Positions 14,967 through 24,225 of a stretch of DNA of 31,939 bases are shown in pieces. The stretch is from Gammaproteobacteria bacterium. GTDB taxonomy: Bacteria > Pseudomonadota > Gammaproteobacteria > Chromatiales > Sedimenticolaceae. A program made the position numbers and the translations under genes. The stretch spans positions 1 through 31,939 of the forward strand of contig JAGRHE010000014.1 of NCBI GenBank assembly GCA_020445165.1, read 5' to 3'. Every line of letters begins with the position of its first letter. The stretch's first letter is position 1. Under the pieces are notes generated by a model. The model saw nothing but the letters and a program-made list of their open reading frames with translations. It was not told the DNA's origin and ran no database searches.

Positions 14967-15589
14967 TGGCCGTCGCAACCAAGGGCGTGTTGTTCGAATA
15001 CGGCCTGAGCATTCCGCCGCTGGCGCTGGTGTTCGACTTCAACCCGCAGTCGATCTCACGCTCGCGCAGCGTCACGATCAAGACCGGCGAGGCCCCGGGT
15101 AACCGTACCGGCTATGACTTTCTGACCCCGCTCGAAACCAGCCGGGTGGCCCAGGGTGTCGAACTGGCGGCAGAGGGCTTCTCGATCGACATCATGCTCG
15201 ATGCCACCGACCAGATGAACAAGGGTGACCCGATTGCCGCGCAATTCGGCGTACAGCCGCAGATCGACACGCTGCGCTCGATGGTCGAGCCGAAGGCACA
15301 GGGGCCGCTCGGGCTGCAGACGCTGTCCAGTCTCGGCATCGGCGGCGCGCGTGCGTTCGAGCGCCAGGAGACCGCGTCGGTGCTGATCTTCGCCTGGGGC
15401 CTGCAGCTGATCCCGGTGTTCCTGACCGGCGTCACGCAGAAGGAAGCGTTGCACCTGCCCAACCTGATGCCGTACCGCGCCGAGATGAGCCTGAGCATGC
15501 AGGTCATCGAGAGCAACAACCCGTTCACGATGGCGGACAAGGTGCGCCAGACGGCAATGACCGCACTGAACGCGGCGACCGGATTCTGA
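14966..15589 (+). CDS. CIS tube-initiator-type protein (Afp7 N-terminal domain, 207 aa)
   Basis: This matches the contractile injection system tube protein domain of Afp7/Pvc7, which links hub and tube. Recognised segments are LVFDFNPQSISRSRSVTIKT near the start, a middle part with FSIDIMLDATDQMNKGDP, and the C-terminal PYRAEMSLSMQVIESNNPF. In Afp7 this domain is followed by a LysM-like domain in the same protein; here that domain is a separate gene directly downstream. Translation is coupled to the preceding ORF through TGATG. Confidence 0.85.
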   Translation: MAVATKGVLFEYGLSIPPLALVFDFNPQSISRSRSVTIKTGEAPGNRTGYDFLTPLETSRVAQGVELAAEGFSIDIMLDATDQMNKGDPIAAQFGVQPQIDTLRSMVEPKAQGPLGLQTLSSLGIGGARAFERQETASVLIFAWGLQLIPVFLTGVTQKEALHLPNLMPYRAEMSLSMQVIESNNPFTMADKVRQTAMTALNAATGF

Positions 15590-15598
15590 GGAGGCGAG

Positions 15599-15967
15599 AT
15601 GGCATTTTTCAAAGGATCGGCCTACGAGTTCACGGCGCTGTTCGAGCCCAATGACAGCGGCGAGAGCGTGTTCCGCGGCCTGCGTGCGCGTCGCATCCGC
15701 CGCACCGAGGCGGTGCTGGAACATACCGTTGAACTCAAGCAACGCCTTGACAGCCTGGCGCACGAGTACTACGCGCAGAGCCGTGACTGGCGCTGGCTGG
15801 TCGAGGCCAATCCCGATGTGCTGTTCCCCGAGGATCTGTTGTGGAGCACGTCGCCACCAAGCTTCGACGAATCCGGTGACGAGATCGATCCCGGCACCCG
15901 TGAGCAGAACGGCCGCGAGCGCGTCGGTCACGTGATCATCGTGCCGCGCCGTGAGGAGATCCGCTGA
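15599..15967 (+). CDS. LysM-like / tail protein X-like baseplate protein (122 aa)
   Basis: The segment DSLAHEYYAQSRDWRWLVEA followed by NPDVLFPEDLLW and the C-terminal GHVIIVPRREEIR match LysM-type domains in tail protein X, T4 gp53 and the Afp7 C-terminus. These stabilise the hub-tube junction. A strong GAGGAGG overlaps the preceding stop and sits 6 nt before the start. The stop overlaps the next start by one base (TGATG). The N-terminal 30 residues carry a short beta-rich extension. Confidence 0.8.
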   Translation: MAFFKGSAYEFTALFEPNDSGESVFRGLRARRIRRTEAVLEHTVELKQRLDSLAHEYYAQSRDWRWLVEANPDVLFPEDLLWSTSPPSFDESGDEIDPGTREQNGRERVGHVIIVPRREEIR

Positions 15968-17139
15968 TGGTCTCGCTGTCGGCACTCGGTGGACTGCTCG
16001 ATCCGGGTTTCCGCAACCCGGCCTCGTGCCTGATCGAGATTGGTCCCGAGCGCGAAAACATCGACAGCATCGCGCCACTGGTGGCGACGGTAGACCTGCA
16101 GCGGTCACGTGACGAAGCCGGCGCCGGCAGCATCGTGATCGAGGACCGGCGCGGCAGCGACGGCCAGTGGATCGCGGCCGACAGCGGCCTGTTCACGCGC
16201 TGGGCGCAGATCCGCATCAGTGCCGACTTCGGCACCCACCAGGAACTGATACTGAGTGGCTACGTGCTCAAGCTGACACCCGAGTATCCGGGCAACCCGG
16301 CCGAATCCAAGCTGACGCTCGAAGTACAGGACGAGGGCGCGGCGCTGTCGCGCGAACAGATGCGCCGGGTATGGGGCGAGGACCAGGCCATGTCCGACCT
16401 GGATATCCTGCGCGAGCTGGTGCGCGACGTCGACATCTCGCCCGATCCCTTGTGTGGCAACGGACAGTCGAGCCGGCCATTGTCGCAGGAAGGCACACCG
16501 ATCCAGTTCTTGCGCGAACGCGCCAAGGCGAATGGCTACGAGCTGATCTTTCACGACGGCCAGGTCTATTTCGGTCCCAAGCGCCTGGATGGCGCGGCGC
16601 AGGCGCCGATCCTGGTGTATGCCGGGCGCGCTACCAACTGCCGCAACTTCACACTCGGCGACAGTGCCGACACGCCGGACCAGGTGCGTGCCGACCTGGC
16701 GCCGCGCGAAGAAGGCGCAACGCCGGAGGTGGTCAGCGTCACACCGGACGAGCCGGTGCTCGGCACGACACCTGCAGCTGCCGAGGGATCCGATCTTGGT
16801 GCACCGTCGGTCTGGCGGGTCGGTGCCGAGGGCGATGAAACGGTCGAGGAGCGCACCGCGCGCGCGCAGGCGTTGGTCAACGAACATGCCTTCAAGCTGC
16901 GCGGATCGGGTGAACTCGATGGCTCGTTGTACGGGCATGTACTCAAGGTCGGCGCGACCGTGACTATCGACGGGCCGGGTACGCGCTACGGCGGGCTTTA
17001 TTACGTCGACAAGGTTGCGCATGCATTCAACAGCGAGGGCTATACGCAGACGTTCGAGGTGATGCGAAATGCGACGGGCGAGAGCGATGGGCCAACCAGT
17101 CCGCTGGCGGCGGCTTCGGCCCTGAGCTGGCTGTTCTGA
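15967..17139 (+). CDS. gpD/gp27-like baseplate hub protein (390 aa)
   Basis: This is the hub that carries the spike and forms the first ring on which the tube assembles. Its N-terminal segment resembles phage late control protein D. The middle has the typical TPIQFLRERAKANGYELIFH and GQVYFGP, and the end KVGATVTIDGPGTRYGGLYY plus VDKVAHAFNSEGYTQTFEVM is diagnostic for gpD/VgrG hubs. A low-complexity linker (about 245-280) separates two barrel halves. In Afp8 the hub and spike are fused; here the spike is a separate gene 10 bp downstream. Confidence 0.9.
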   Translation: MVSLSALGGLLDPGFRNPASCLIEIGPERENIDSIAPLVATVDLQRSRDEAGAGSIVIEDRRGSDGQWIAADSGLFTRWAQIRISADFGTHQELILSGYVLKLTPEYPGNPAESKLTLEVQDEGAALSREQMRRVWGEDQAMSDLDILRELVRDVDISPDPLCGNGQSSRPLSQEGTPIQFLRERAKANGYELIFHDGQVYFGPKRLDGAAQAPILVYAGRATNCRNFTLGDSADTPDQVRADLAPREEGATPEVVSVTPDEPVLGTTPAAAEGSDLGAPSVWRVGAEGDETVEERTARAQALVNEHAFKLRGSGELDGSLYGHVLKVGATVTIDGPGTRYGGLYYVDKVAHAFNSEGYTQTFEVMRNATGESDGPTSPLAAASALSWLF

Positions 17140-17149
17140 GGCGAATGCG

Positions 17150-17968
17150 ATGGATGAATTCCAGCTACTCGAAGACGTCGCCCGCCGCCAGGCCACTAAG
17201 TACTGGGGCAAGTACCGTGGCCATGTCAGCAACACCGATGACCCGGAGAACCGTGGCCGGATCAAGGTGACGGTGCCGTCGGTGCTCGGTGACAGTGAAT
17301 CGCAATGGGCCGAACCGGCCTTCGCCTACGGTGGTGGTCCCGGCTTCGGCTTCATTGCCGTACCGCCGGTCGACAGCGCGGTACTGGTCGAGTTCATCGA
17401 GGGCGATCCGTCGGCACCGATGTGGACCGGCACCCTGTGGCGTACTGCCGACCAGGTACCGGAAGAGCACACCGGCCAGCCGACCAAGGTGTTCAAGACC
17501 GAGAGTGGCCATCGCCTGGTGTTCGACGACACGGATGGCGAGGAGAAGGTGACCCTGCACTCGGCGAGCGACGCGGTGGTCGAGATGAATGCCGAGGGCT
17601 CGATCGCGCTGACCGACAGTGGTGGTGCGCACGTGACCATCGATGCCGCGGCCGGCGAAATCGTGATCGAGGATGCCAATGGCAACTCGATCACGCTCAG
17701 TGCGTCGGGCATCAGCTGCGAGGATGCCGCCGGTAACCAGGTCGTGACCAGTGCCGGCGGCGTCGAGGTCAAGGGCACGACGATCAACATCGAGGGCCAG
17801 TCGGTGACGCTCGGCGGCGCCGGCGGCGAACCGCTGGTCAAGGGCCAGACCTTTCTCGCGCTGTTCAATTCGCACACCCACCCGTGTACCGCGCCGGGTT
17901 CGCCATCGGGACCGCCGCTGGTCCCGCTGACGCCGACGGCGCTGACCATCAAGACGGTGGCGTCATGA
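17150..17968 (+). CDS. gp5/gpV-like central spike protein (272 aa)
   Basis: The N-terminal OB-fold (about residues 18-105) shows GKYRGHVSNTDDPENRGRIK and VPPVDSAVLVEFIEGDPSAP as in VgrG/gp5 proteins. Residues about 120-235 are strand-forming repeats (for example NSITLSASGISCEDAAGNQV) that should make a trimeric beta-prism needle. The end contains NSHTHPCTAPGSPSGP, typical of gp5-type spike termini near the tip. It forms the membrane-piercing tip with the hub. No PAAR gene is adjacent. The stop overlaps the next start (ATGA). Confidence 0.92.
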   Translation: MDEFQLLEDVARRQATKYWGKYRGHVSNTDDPENRGRIKVTVPSVLGDSESQWAEPAFAYGGGPGFGFIAVPPVDSAVLVEFIEGDPSAPMWTGTLWRTADQVPEEHTGQPTKVFKTESGHRLVFDDTDGEEKVTLHSASDAVVEMNAEGSIALTDSGGAHVTIDAAAGEIVIEDANGNSITLSASGISCEDAAGNQVVTSAGGVEVKGTTINIEGQSVTLGGAGGEPLVKGQTFLALFNSHTHPCTAPGSPSGPPLVPLTPTALTIKTVAS

Positions 17969-18363
17969 CCAGTCCACTCGAAAACCGCCTGCCGCGCACG
18001 CGCTACATGGCCTTTCCGTTCCGTCTGGAACGCAATGGACCGGCCACGTCGACGCGCATGGAGCACATCCGCGAACAGGTCGAGCAGGTGTTGTTCACCA
18101 GTCCCGGTGAACGTGTGTTCCGTCCGGAGTTCGGTTTCGGTGCACGCCAGCACGTGTTCGAGCCCAATGCCGCACCCCTGTGGGAGCTGGCGCGTGGGCG
18201 CCTGTTCGGCTCGCTGGCCGAGGCGCTGGCCGGCGAGGTCGATCCGAAGACATTGCGGGTCGAGGTCGGCCCCGGTCCCGGCCAGCCCGAAGTGTTGCTG
18301 GTCCAGATCAGTTACACCATCGCTGCACTGCAGAAGGAGGAGCGTCACAGCTTCACGCTCTGA
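17965..18363 (+). CDS. gp25-like baseplate wedge protein (132 aa)
   Basis: gp25-type lysozyme-like domain as in Afp9/Pvc9. The segment HIREQVEQVLFTSPGERVFR followed by PEFGFG includes the family EPR-like core that contacts the sheath. The start MTSPLENRL at 17965 overlaps the spike stop by 4 bp (ATGA); a longer in-frame start at 17884 lies inside the spike gene and is not supported. Length is as expected (about 130 aa). Confidence 0.92.
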   Translation: MTSPLENRLPRTRYMAFPFRLERNGPATSTRMEHIREQVEQVLFTSPGERVFRPEFGFGARQHVFEPNAAPLWELARGRLFGSLAEALAGEVDPKTLRVEVGPGPGQPEVLLVQISYTIAALQKEERHSFTL

Positions 18364-18380
18364 AGCGGTGACCGAACACG

Positions 18381-19577
18381 ATGGCCGATCTACCCGAACA
18401 GATTCTCGAATTCCACGACGGCTGCCCCGACTGCGGCGAGCGCCGCGCGCAGCTGCCGCCTCCGTTGCCGGGTGTGGCCGACGACTTCGACTGGAAGGCA
18501 CGCGACTACGACAGCCTGCGCCTGTTCATGATGCAGGAGCTGGCACATCGTTTTCCAGACAGGCGCCGCTGGACCCCGGCCGACATGGAGGTGGTCATCG
18601 TCGAGCTGCTTGCTGCTGCCTTCGACCGCGCTTCGCATGCCATCGATGCTGTCCAGGGCGAACGTTTCCTGGCCACGGCATGGCGTCCGCAGTCGGTGCG
18701 TCGCCTATTGCAGCTGATCGGTTACGCCGCCGCCGAGCGGATTCGCGACGAGACTCTTGCAGCGCTGCCACCGCCTGAGCCGGGCGTGGTCGAGACGCGT
18801 GAGCAGAGCCTCGAGCGCCTGTGGCGCCTGGAGCCGGGTTTGATGGAGGCGGCGCGTGCCGAAGGGCCACGCCTGATCGCCGAACAACGCCGCATGGTCA
18901 CGCTGGATGACCACGAAACCGTGCTCAGTGCACACCCACTGGTCGCGCGCGCACAAGCGCGCCTGGTCTGGACCGGTGCCTGGAACACGATCCTGGTGTC
19001 GGCCCTGCTCGAAGGCGATCGTGCGCTCGACGAAGGCCTGCCGGTACCGGGCAGTGGCGTCGAGGCCGACCTGTTGTGGCGCGATATCGAGCGCTTTCAC
19101 CACGAGCAGAACCTGCCGTTGCCGACCAGCGGCACGCCGACCCCCCGTCGCCTGCTGCGCACGATGATCGAACGCCGACGCATGATCGGTTCGGAGGTGT
19201 TCCTCGAAGATGCCAAGCCGGCGGCGATCACCTTCACGCTGTCGGTGCGGGCCAAGCCCGGCTACTTCCGCAGCGAGATGCGCCAGGCACTGGCCGACGT
19301 GTTCTCGGCCGACGAGGGCGGGTTCTTCGAGCCCGGGCGACTCGACTTCGGCGAGGACCTGTTCGCCTCCGACATCATCGAGGCGGTGATGGCCGTGGAC
19401 GGTGTCGCGGTCGCCTGCCTGAACCGCTTCAAGCGGGTCGGCTCCGGCTGGCCCGATCGGGTCGTCGAAGGCTTCATCCCGATCGAGGACGATGCCTACG
19501 TGCGCTGCCTGAACCGGCGCGGTGAACCGGACAAGGGCTACTACCGCCTGATCGTCAACGGGGGAGAGGCAGGATGA
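18381..19577 (+). CDS. Baseplate J-like protein, shorter paralogue (398 aa)
   Basis: This resembles baseplate J/gp47 (T4 gp6-like) wedge proteins of eCIS loci (Afp11 type). Typical segments are the early ARDYDSLRLFMMQELAHRFP, then WTPADMEVVIVELLAAAFDR, the helix with RLLQLIGYAA and the C-terminal ITFTLSVRAKPGYFRSEM. The N-terminus carries an extra CPDCGERRAQL, a possible metal-binding or disulfide pair not expected in J proteins. The gene precedes, and overlaps by 4 bp (ATGA), a second J-like gene. Confidence 0.82.
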   Translation: MADLPEQILEFHDGCPDCGERRAQLPPPLPGVADDFDWKARDYDSLRLFMMQELAHRFPDRRRWTPADMEVVIVELLAAAFDRASHAIDAVQGERFLATAWRPQSVRRLLQLIGYAAAERIRDETLAALPPPEPGVVETREQSLERLWRLEPGLMEAARAEGPRLIAEQRRMVTLDDHETVLSAHPLVARAQARLVWTGAWNTILVSALLEGDRALDEGLPVPGSGVEADLLWRDIERFHHEQNLPLPTSGTPTPRRLLRTMIERRRMIGSEVFLEDAKPAAITFTLSVRAKPGYFRSEMRQALADVFSADEGGFFEPGRLDFGEDLFASDIIEAVMAVDGVAVACLNRFKRVGSGWPDRVVEGFIPIEDDAYVRCLNRRGEPDKGYYRLIVNGGEAG

Positions 19578-22549
19578 GCGACAACGCCGATCGCCTTGGA
19601 AAACTGACCGACCTGACGCGCTGGAACCGCGCCGGTCTGCCGCGTTTCGACTATGTCGATGGCGATGCCGCGGTGTGGCTCGAAGAGCTGCGCATCGCCA
19701 CCATGGGACTGGTGGCGCGTGGTGCGACGTTCGAGGAACGCCTGCCGGAGACCTGGCGCAAGCGCTTCAGCGAGGATCCGGCACAGTGGCCCGATGCCGC
19801 GGCGCGTGCTGCATTCGAGGACGCACTGGCATGGAAGACCCTGGCCCGCGCATTCCCTGATCGTGCCGAGACGGCCGGCCGACGCAACAAACGCCTGCTC
19901 GACCAGTACGCCAGCAACAGTGGCGAGTACGGCTGGGAGATCATGCGTGCCGCCGCGCGTGCCGCGCACGTGTTGCTGGGTCACCTCAATGCCTATGCCA
20001 ACGAAGGCTACATCCGTACCGCGACCCAGTGGGACAACCTGGCGCGGCTGGCGGCGATGGTCAATCACCAGCCGGCACCGCCGACCTCGGCGACCACCAC
20101 GGTCGGCCTGCTGGTCGATCCGACCGCAGACGATTCGGCCGTCGAGATCGAGCGCGGCCTGGCGATGAAGTACACGCCGCCGGAAGGCGGTGCGCCGGTG
20201 GTGTTCGAAACCCTGAAACCGCTGAAGGTGCATCCGGACCTGAACGCGGCCCGTGCGACCGGCTGGGACAGCGACCCGGACAACCTTGCCGATACCGACC
20301 TGTGGCTCGACGTCGAGGAGGCCGAACTCGCCCCGGGTGCGCTCGGCGTGCTGGCTTCGGCAGACAACAGCGGTCCGGTCGATGCCGTGGTCATGACCGA
20401 TGCTCAACGCGAGTTCGAACCCGGTATTGCACGTATCAGCATCGACCGGCGCGATCGCAGCTGGACGCGTGGCGATGTCGTGTTGCATGTCGATGCCAAG
20501 GCCGTGCGCCGGGGATCGCCGCGTTCGACCAACAGTGTGTTGGTATTGAAGCTGGCGACCGCATCCAACTATCCGATCAACTCGGTCATCAAGCTGCATT
20601 ACAACAATGATTCGACGTCGACCACCGAGGTCGTGATCGGCAACACCGATGGGCATCTGAAACTGTCGAGCAATCTCGGCAGCACGCTGGCACACGGGGC
20701 GAACGTGACCGTCGAAACCCTGGTGCCGGTATCGAACACCGGCAAGGGCAACCTGGCGCCGGCGTCGGTCGGTACCGTGGCCTTCTTCGTCAACACCAGT
20801 GGTGCCGCGCATGAAGGCACCGGGGCCATCGTCAATGCCGTCGCGAGTGACGGCACGACGCTGGAAGACAGCATTCTCGGTATCGATTTCAGTGGCATTG
20901 CCGACGTGTTCGGCAGTTTCTATGTCGAGACAGAAGGCGCCAAGCGGGAAAAGGCCAGCGTGGTCGGCGTGCCGCCCTCTGTCGTACCCGGTAGCCATCA
21001 ACCGCGCCGGGTCGTGGCCTTTTCCGGCAAGCCACCCAAGGGGCTGGGTGTCGGTGATCTGATGGTGATGCGCAGTGCTTCGGATGTCGCGCCGACCGGG
21101 CTGCGGGTGCTCGGCGTGGCCGTCGCCGATGACCACTACACGCTGCAGTTCCATCGCGACATGCCACAAGCCGTGACCAGCTTCGAACCGGATGCCTGGG
21201 AATTCCATGGTCCGATGGTGCGGCCACTGCGCCCGAAGGACCACGATCGCAATCCGCGGCCGGCATTCGACGGCCCGGCGATCATCGTCGAAGCGATCAA
21301 CGACAAGGCGCGCGAACTGGTCCGCCTGGGCAAGACCTGCCTGGTCGAGGACGAACGCGACCAGGTCGGACCGGTGCTGGCGACCCTGGTCGAGGCGGTC
21401 GAGGTTGGCCAGGGGTTGAAGCTGTTGTTCGAGCCGGCCGAGGGACTGGTCGGATTTAGCAAGGGCTGGACGACACTCAACCTGAACGCGGTCAGCGCCA
21501 GCCATGGCGAGAGCAAGAGTGCCAAGGTGCTGGGTTCGGGTGATGCCGAGGTTGCGCTGCAGCGTTTCGCGTTCAGTGCGCGTGATGTCAGCTTTATCCC
21601 GTCGAACATCGCCGAGACCGGCGTCGCGCCGGACATCGACGTCGAGGTCGACGGCGTGCTGTGGGGCTACCGTGACCTGATCGACCCGACCGCACACGGC
21701 AGCCAGAGTTACTCGGTGTCACTCAGTGAAGACAATGCGCTGACGGTGCATTTCCGCCGTCGCCTGCCGACCGGCGCCAACAACGTCGTGATCCGTCGTT
21801 ATCGCAGTGGCGTCGGTCCGACTGGAACGGTACCGGCGCGCTCGTTCGTTAAGCCGATGAAGAAACATCGCTACGTGCGCGCGCTGACCCAGCCGTTCGC
21901 CGCCACCGGCGGCGCCGAGCGTGAGCCGGTCGCCGATATCCGGGTCAACGCGCCGGCGCGTCTCGCGGCCAATGGTCGCGCGGTGTCGCTGGTCGACTTC
22001 GAACGCCTGTGCCGGCGCCGCTCCGACGTGTGGCAGGCGAAGGCGCGCGCGGTCAGCAGTCCGCTGGTCGCCGAAGATGTCGCGATCGTTGTCGTACCCG
22101 CCAATGGTGGCGTGGTCGGGGCGACCCTGCGCGAAGACCTGGTCGAGTTCATCGAGGGTAGGGCGTTGCCAGGCGTGCGGGTCGCCATCGAGGATTTCGA
22201 GGCGGTGCGCTTGATCGTTGAGGCGACGGTCCGGGTCGATGTCGATGCCTATGACAAGAGCGAGGTGCAGGCCGCGGCGCAGGCTGCCTTGATCGCCACC
22301 TTTGCCCTCGAACAGCGAGCACTGGGCCAGCCGGTGTACATCGCGGAGGTGGCCGCGGCGCTCGAACGGGTCGAGGGCGTCGCGACGGCGACGGTGCAGA
22401 CCTTCCAGGTGCCAGCGCTGCCGTCAATCCTGCGCACCGCGAAGACCGCTGGCTCGGCGTCGGCATTCTTTCCATTCCAACACCAGGTCATCTCGGCCGA
22501 TCCGGCAAGTGCCGGGGCTGACATGGCGGTGGCCGTGGAGGCGCTGTGA
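19574..22549 (+). CDS. Baseplate J-like protein, large (991 aa)
   Basis: The first part holds the J-like helical start (DNLARLAAMVNHQPAPPTSA). The C-terminal 250 residues show the J/gp6 arrangement: ADIRVNAPARLAANGRAVSL, VDFERLCRRR, DLVEFIEGRALPGVRVAIED and VEATVRVDVDAYDKSEVQAA, ending in a helical segment. The middle (about 200-750) is a large beta-rich insert typical of eCIS J proteins. This is the main wedge of the baseplate (Afp11/12-like). It is the longest baseplate gene here, and its stop overlaps the next start by one base if ATG 22549 is used. Confidence 0.88.
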   Translation: MSDNADRLGKLTDLTRWNRAGLPRFDYVDGDAAVWLEELRIATMGLVARGATFEERLPETWRKRFSEDPAQWPDAAARAAFEDALAWKTLARAFPDRAETAGRRNKRLLDQYASNSGEYGWEIMRAAARAAHVLLGHLNAYANEGYIRTATQWDNLARLAAMVNHQPAPPTSATTTVGLLVDPTADDSAVEIERGLAMKYTPPEGGAPVVFETLKPLKVHPDLNAARATGWDSDPDNLADTDLWLDVEEAELAPGALGVLASADNSGPVDAVVMTDAQREFEPGIARISIDRRDRSWTRGDVVLHVDAKAVRRGSPRSTNSVLVLKLATASNYPINSVIKLHYNNDSTSTTEVVIGNTDGHLKLSSNLGSTLAHGANVTVETLVPVSNTGKGNLAPASVGTVAFFVNTSGAAHEGTGAIVNAVASDGTTLEDSILGIDFSGIADVFGSFYVETEGAKREKASVVGVPPSVVPGSHQPRRVVAFSGKPPKGLGVGDLMVMRSASDVAPTGLRVLGVAVADDHYTLQFHRDMPQAVTSFEPDAWEFHGPMVRPLRPKDHDRNPRPAFDGPAIIVEAINDKARELVRLGKTCLVEDERDQVGPVLATLVEAVEVGQGLKLLFEPAEGLVGFSKGWTTLNLNAVSASHGESKSAKVLGSGDAEVALQRFAFSARDVSFIPSNIAETGVAPDIDVEVDGVLWGYRDLIDPTAHGSQSYSVSLSEDNALTVHFRRRLPTGANNVVIRRYRSGVGPTGTVPARSFVKPMKKHRYVRALTQPFAATGGAEREPVADIRVNAPARLAANGRAVSLVDFERLCRRRSDVWQAKARAVSSPLVAEDVAIVVVPANGGVVGATLREDLVEFIEGRALPGVRVAIEDFEAVRLIVEATVRVDVDAYDKSEVQAAAQAALIATFALEQRALGQPVYIAEVAAALERVEGVATATVQTFQVPALPSILRTAKTAGSASAFFPFQHQVISADPASAGADMAVAVEAL

Positions 22550-24225
22550 TGGATCCGACCGATCTCAAATCGCGCGCCGGGCAGCTGCTGTACCGTGAAT
22601 TGCCCGAGGAACTGCGCTATCGCGATCCGCCCCCGGTACCCGGTGAATTGGGCGATCTCGAGGCCTACCTGCACGGCTTTGGTCATCTGCTCGACCTGAT
22701 CCGTGGCACCACCGAACAGGCCTATGCCGATGCCTTTGCCGAACCGGCCGACAACGGGCGCGAGATTCAGAGCTGGCTGATCCCGTACCTGGCGGAACTG
22801 GTCGGTGCTGAACTGCGTGCGCCGGACCCGGATTCGCGTCGGCGCGAGCTCAACAACACGGTTGCCTGGTTCAAGTCCAAGGGAACGCTGGATGCGGTCG
22901 ACGACATCGCCGACGTGGTCAGCGGTGACGAAGCGGTCGTTGTCGAGGGTTGGCGGCGCACCCTGACGACACCACGCATGGGGTTGCCACCGTTCACGCA
23001 GGCGCCGGACAGCGTTGCCGACGATGCGGCGAATGGCCCGGTCGTACCGCTCGGCACGCCCGATCTCCGTTTCATCAATCGCGCGGTGGTCGATCCGGAC
23101 GGATCGAACCCGCTGTATGCGCTGAGCGTGCCGCAGCGCGATGAATTTGGCCGCGCGCGTGCGCCGCTGCAGCTGTTCTGGAAGCCGCTCAACCGGCGCG
23201 GTACGCCATGTTTCCCGGGCGCGTTCGACGACACTGCCGTGCGCACCCCGGACCTGCGCGATCCGCAGACACGAGACGTGGGGCCTCACCCACGGCGCGC
23301 GCTGGTCCACGTGCGCCCGCCATCCGGCTTTTTCGCCGAAGGTATCAACGGTGCAAGCGTGGCACCGACGGTGGCCGACCTGCCGATCGACCCGGCCCAG
23401 AGCCAGCGCCAGGAGATTGGTCCGGAACAGGTGTTGCGCGCCCTCGGATTGCTCGAGGACGAGTTCGCCGACCAGTTGCTGCTGGATGGCCGGATCCAAT
23501 TGCCTGAGCGGATCATCGTCGAAGGCGACCTGGTGCTGCCGGCCGGTGTCGACGTGGCGTTCGAAGGGCTGATGTTCACCGGGTCGGTCAGCGTCGACGC
23601 TGCCGACACGCGGGTCAGCTTCACAGGTTGCGCCGTCGAGCGCCTGGTGTTGTCGGTTGCAAGCGACCAGCCCACCGCCACCGCCACCGATTGCCTGTTC
23701 AACTCGATCCGCGGTGGCGTCGGCTTCGCCCAACTGGTGTATTGCACGGTGCTCGAAGAGTGCGAGCTGACCCGGCTATGGGCATCCGACTGTATCTTCA
23801 ATGGACCGCTGCCGGATCTTGATTGCAGTGACGGGCGCAGCTGTATCCGTTACTCGCGTGTGCCCGACCTGGATGCGCTGGCGGCCTGTTCCGCGGAAAA
23901 GATGCCATCGAACACCGACGACGACCCGAACTTCGTCCGCCTGTGGTTCGTCGAGGAGGGTGACAGCTGCGTGCTGCGGCCGGCACTGTTCGGCGAGCCC
24001 GGTGCCGGCGTGCTCAACCTGACCACGTCCGGCGCCGTACTGTCGGGCGCCGAAGACGAAGGCGAGATGGGCGCCTACCACCACATGTTCCATGCCGCCC
24101 GCATCCGCGCGCTGCAGTTGAAACTCACTGATTATCTGCCGTTCGGGCAGGAGATCGCGATCCGCTACGATCCCCACCTGTTCCGCCCGCCCGCACCGGC
24201 CACCGAAGGAGAGCCTGAATCATGA
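22549..24225 (+). CDS. gpI-like tail/baseplate protein with probable beta-helix domain (558 aa)
   Basis: The start ATG at 22549 is chosen because GGAGG (22536-22540) is 8 nt upstream and it overlaps the preceding stop as TGATG; a GTG lies one codon earlier. The N-terminal 110 residues match the P2 gpI/Afp12-type wedge, with ELRYRDPPPVPGELGDLEAY and LNNTVAWFKSKGTLDAVDDI. Residues about 310-440 read as short strand turns (LVLPAGVDVAFEGLMFTGSV, VSVDAADTRVSFTGCAVERL), suggesting a right-handed beta-helix with several cysteines. The C-terminal GEMGAYHHMFHAARIRALQL and LTDYLPFGQEIA segments are recurrent in such eCIS proteins. ATGA overlap with the next gene. Confidence 0.8.
   Translation: MDPTDLKSRAGQLLYRELPEELRYRDPPPVPGELGDLEAYLHGFGHLLDLIRGTTEQAYADAFAEPADNGREIQSWLIPYLAELVGAELRAPDPDSRRRELNNTVAWFKSKGTLDAVDDIADVVSGDEAVVVEGWRRTLTTPRMGLPPFTQAPDSVADDAANGPVVPLGTPDLRFINRAVVDPDGSNPLYALSVPQRDEFGRARAPLQLFWKPLNRRGTPCFPGAFDDTAVRTPDLRDPQTRDVGPHPRRALVHVRPPSGFFAEGINGASVAPTVADLPIDPAQSQRQEIGPEQVLRALGLLEDEFADQLLLDGRIQLPERIIVEGDLVLPAGVDVAFEGLMFTGSVSVDAADTRVSFTGCAVERLVLSVASDQPTATATDCLFNSIRGGVGFAQLVYCTVLEECELTRLWASDCIFNGPLPDLDCSDGRSCIRYSRVPDLDALAACSAEKMPSNTDDDPNFVRLWFVEEGDSCVLRPALFGEPGAGVLNLTTSGAVLSGAEDEGEMGAYHHMFHAARIRALQLKLTDYLPFGQEIAIRYDPHLFRPPAPATEGEPES

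Noticed and set aside
19541..21697. 718-aa minus-strand ORF opposite the large J-like gene
   Set aside because: Long antisense frames are common in GC-rich coding DNA. This one is rich in Arg, His and Asp without any domain, and the plus-strand gene is clear.
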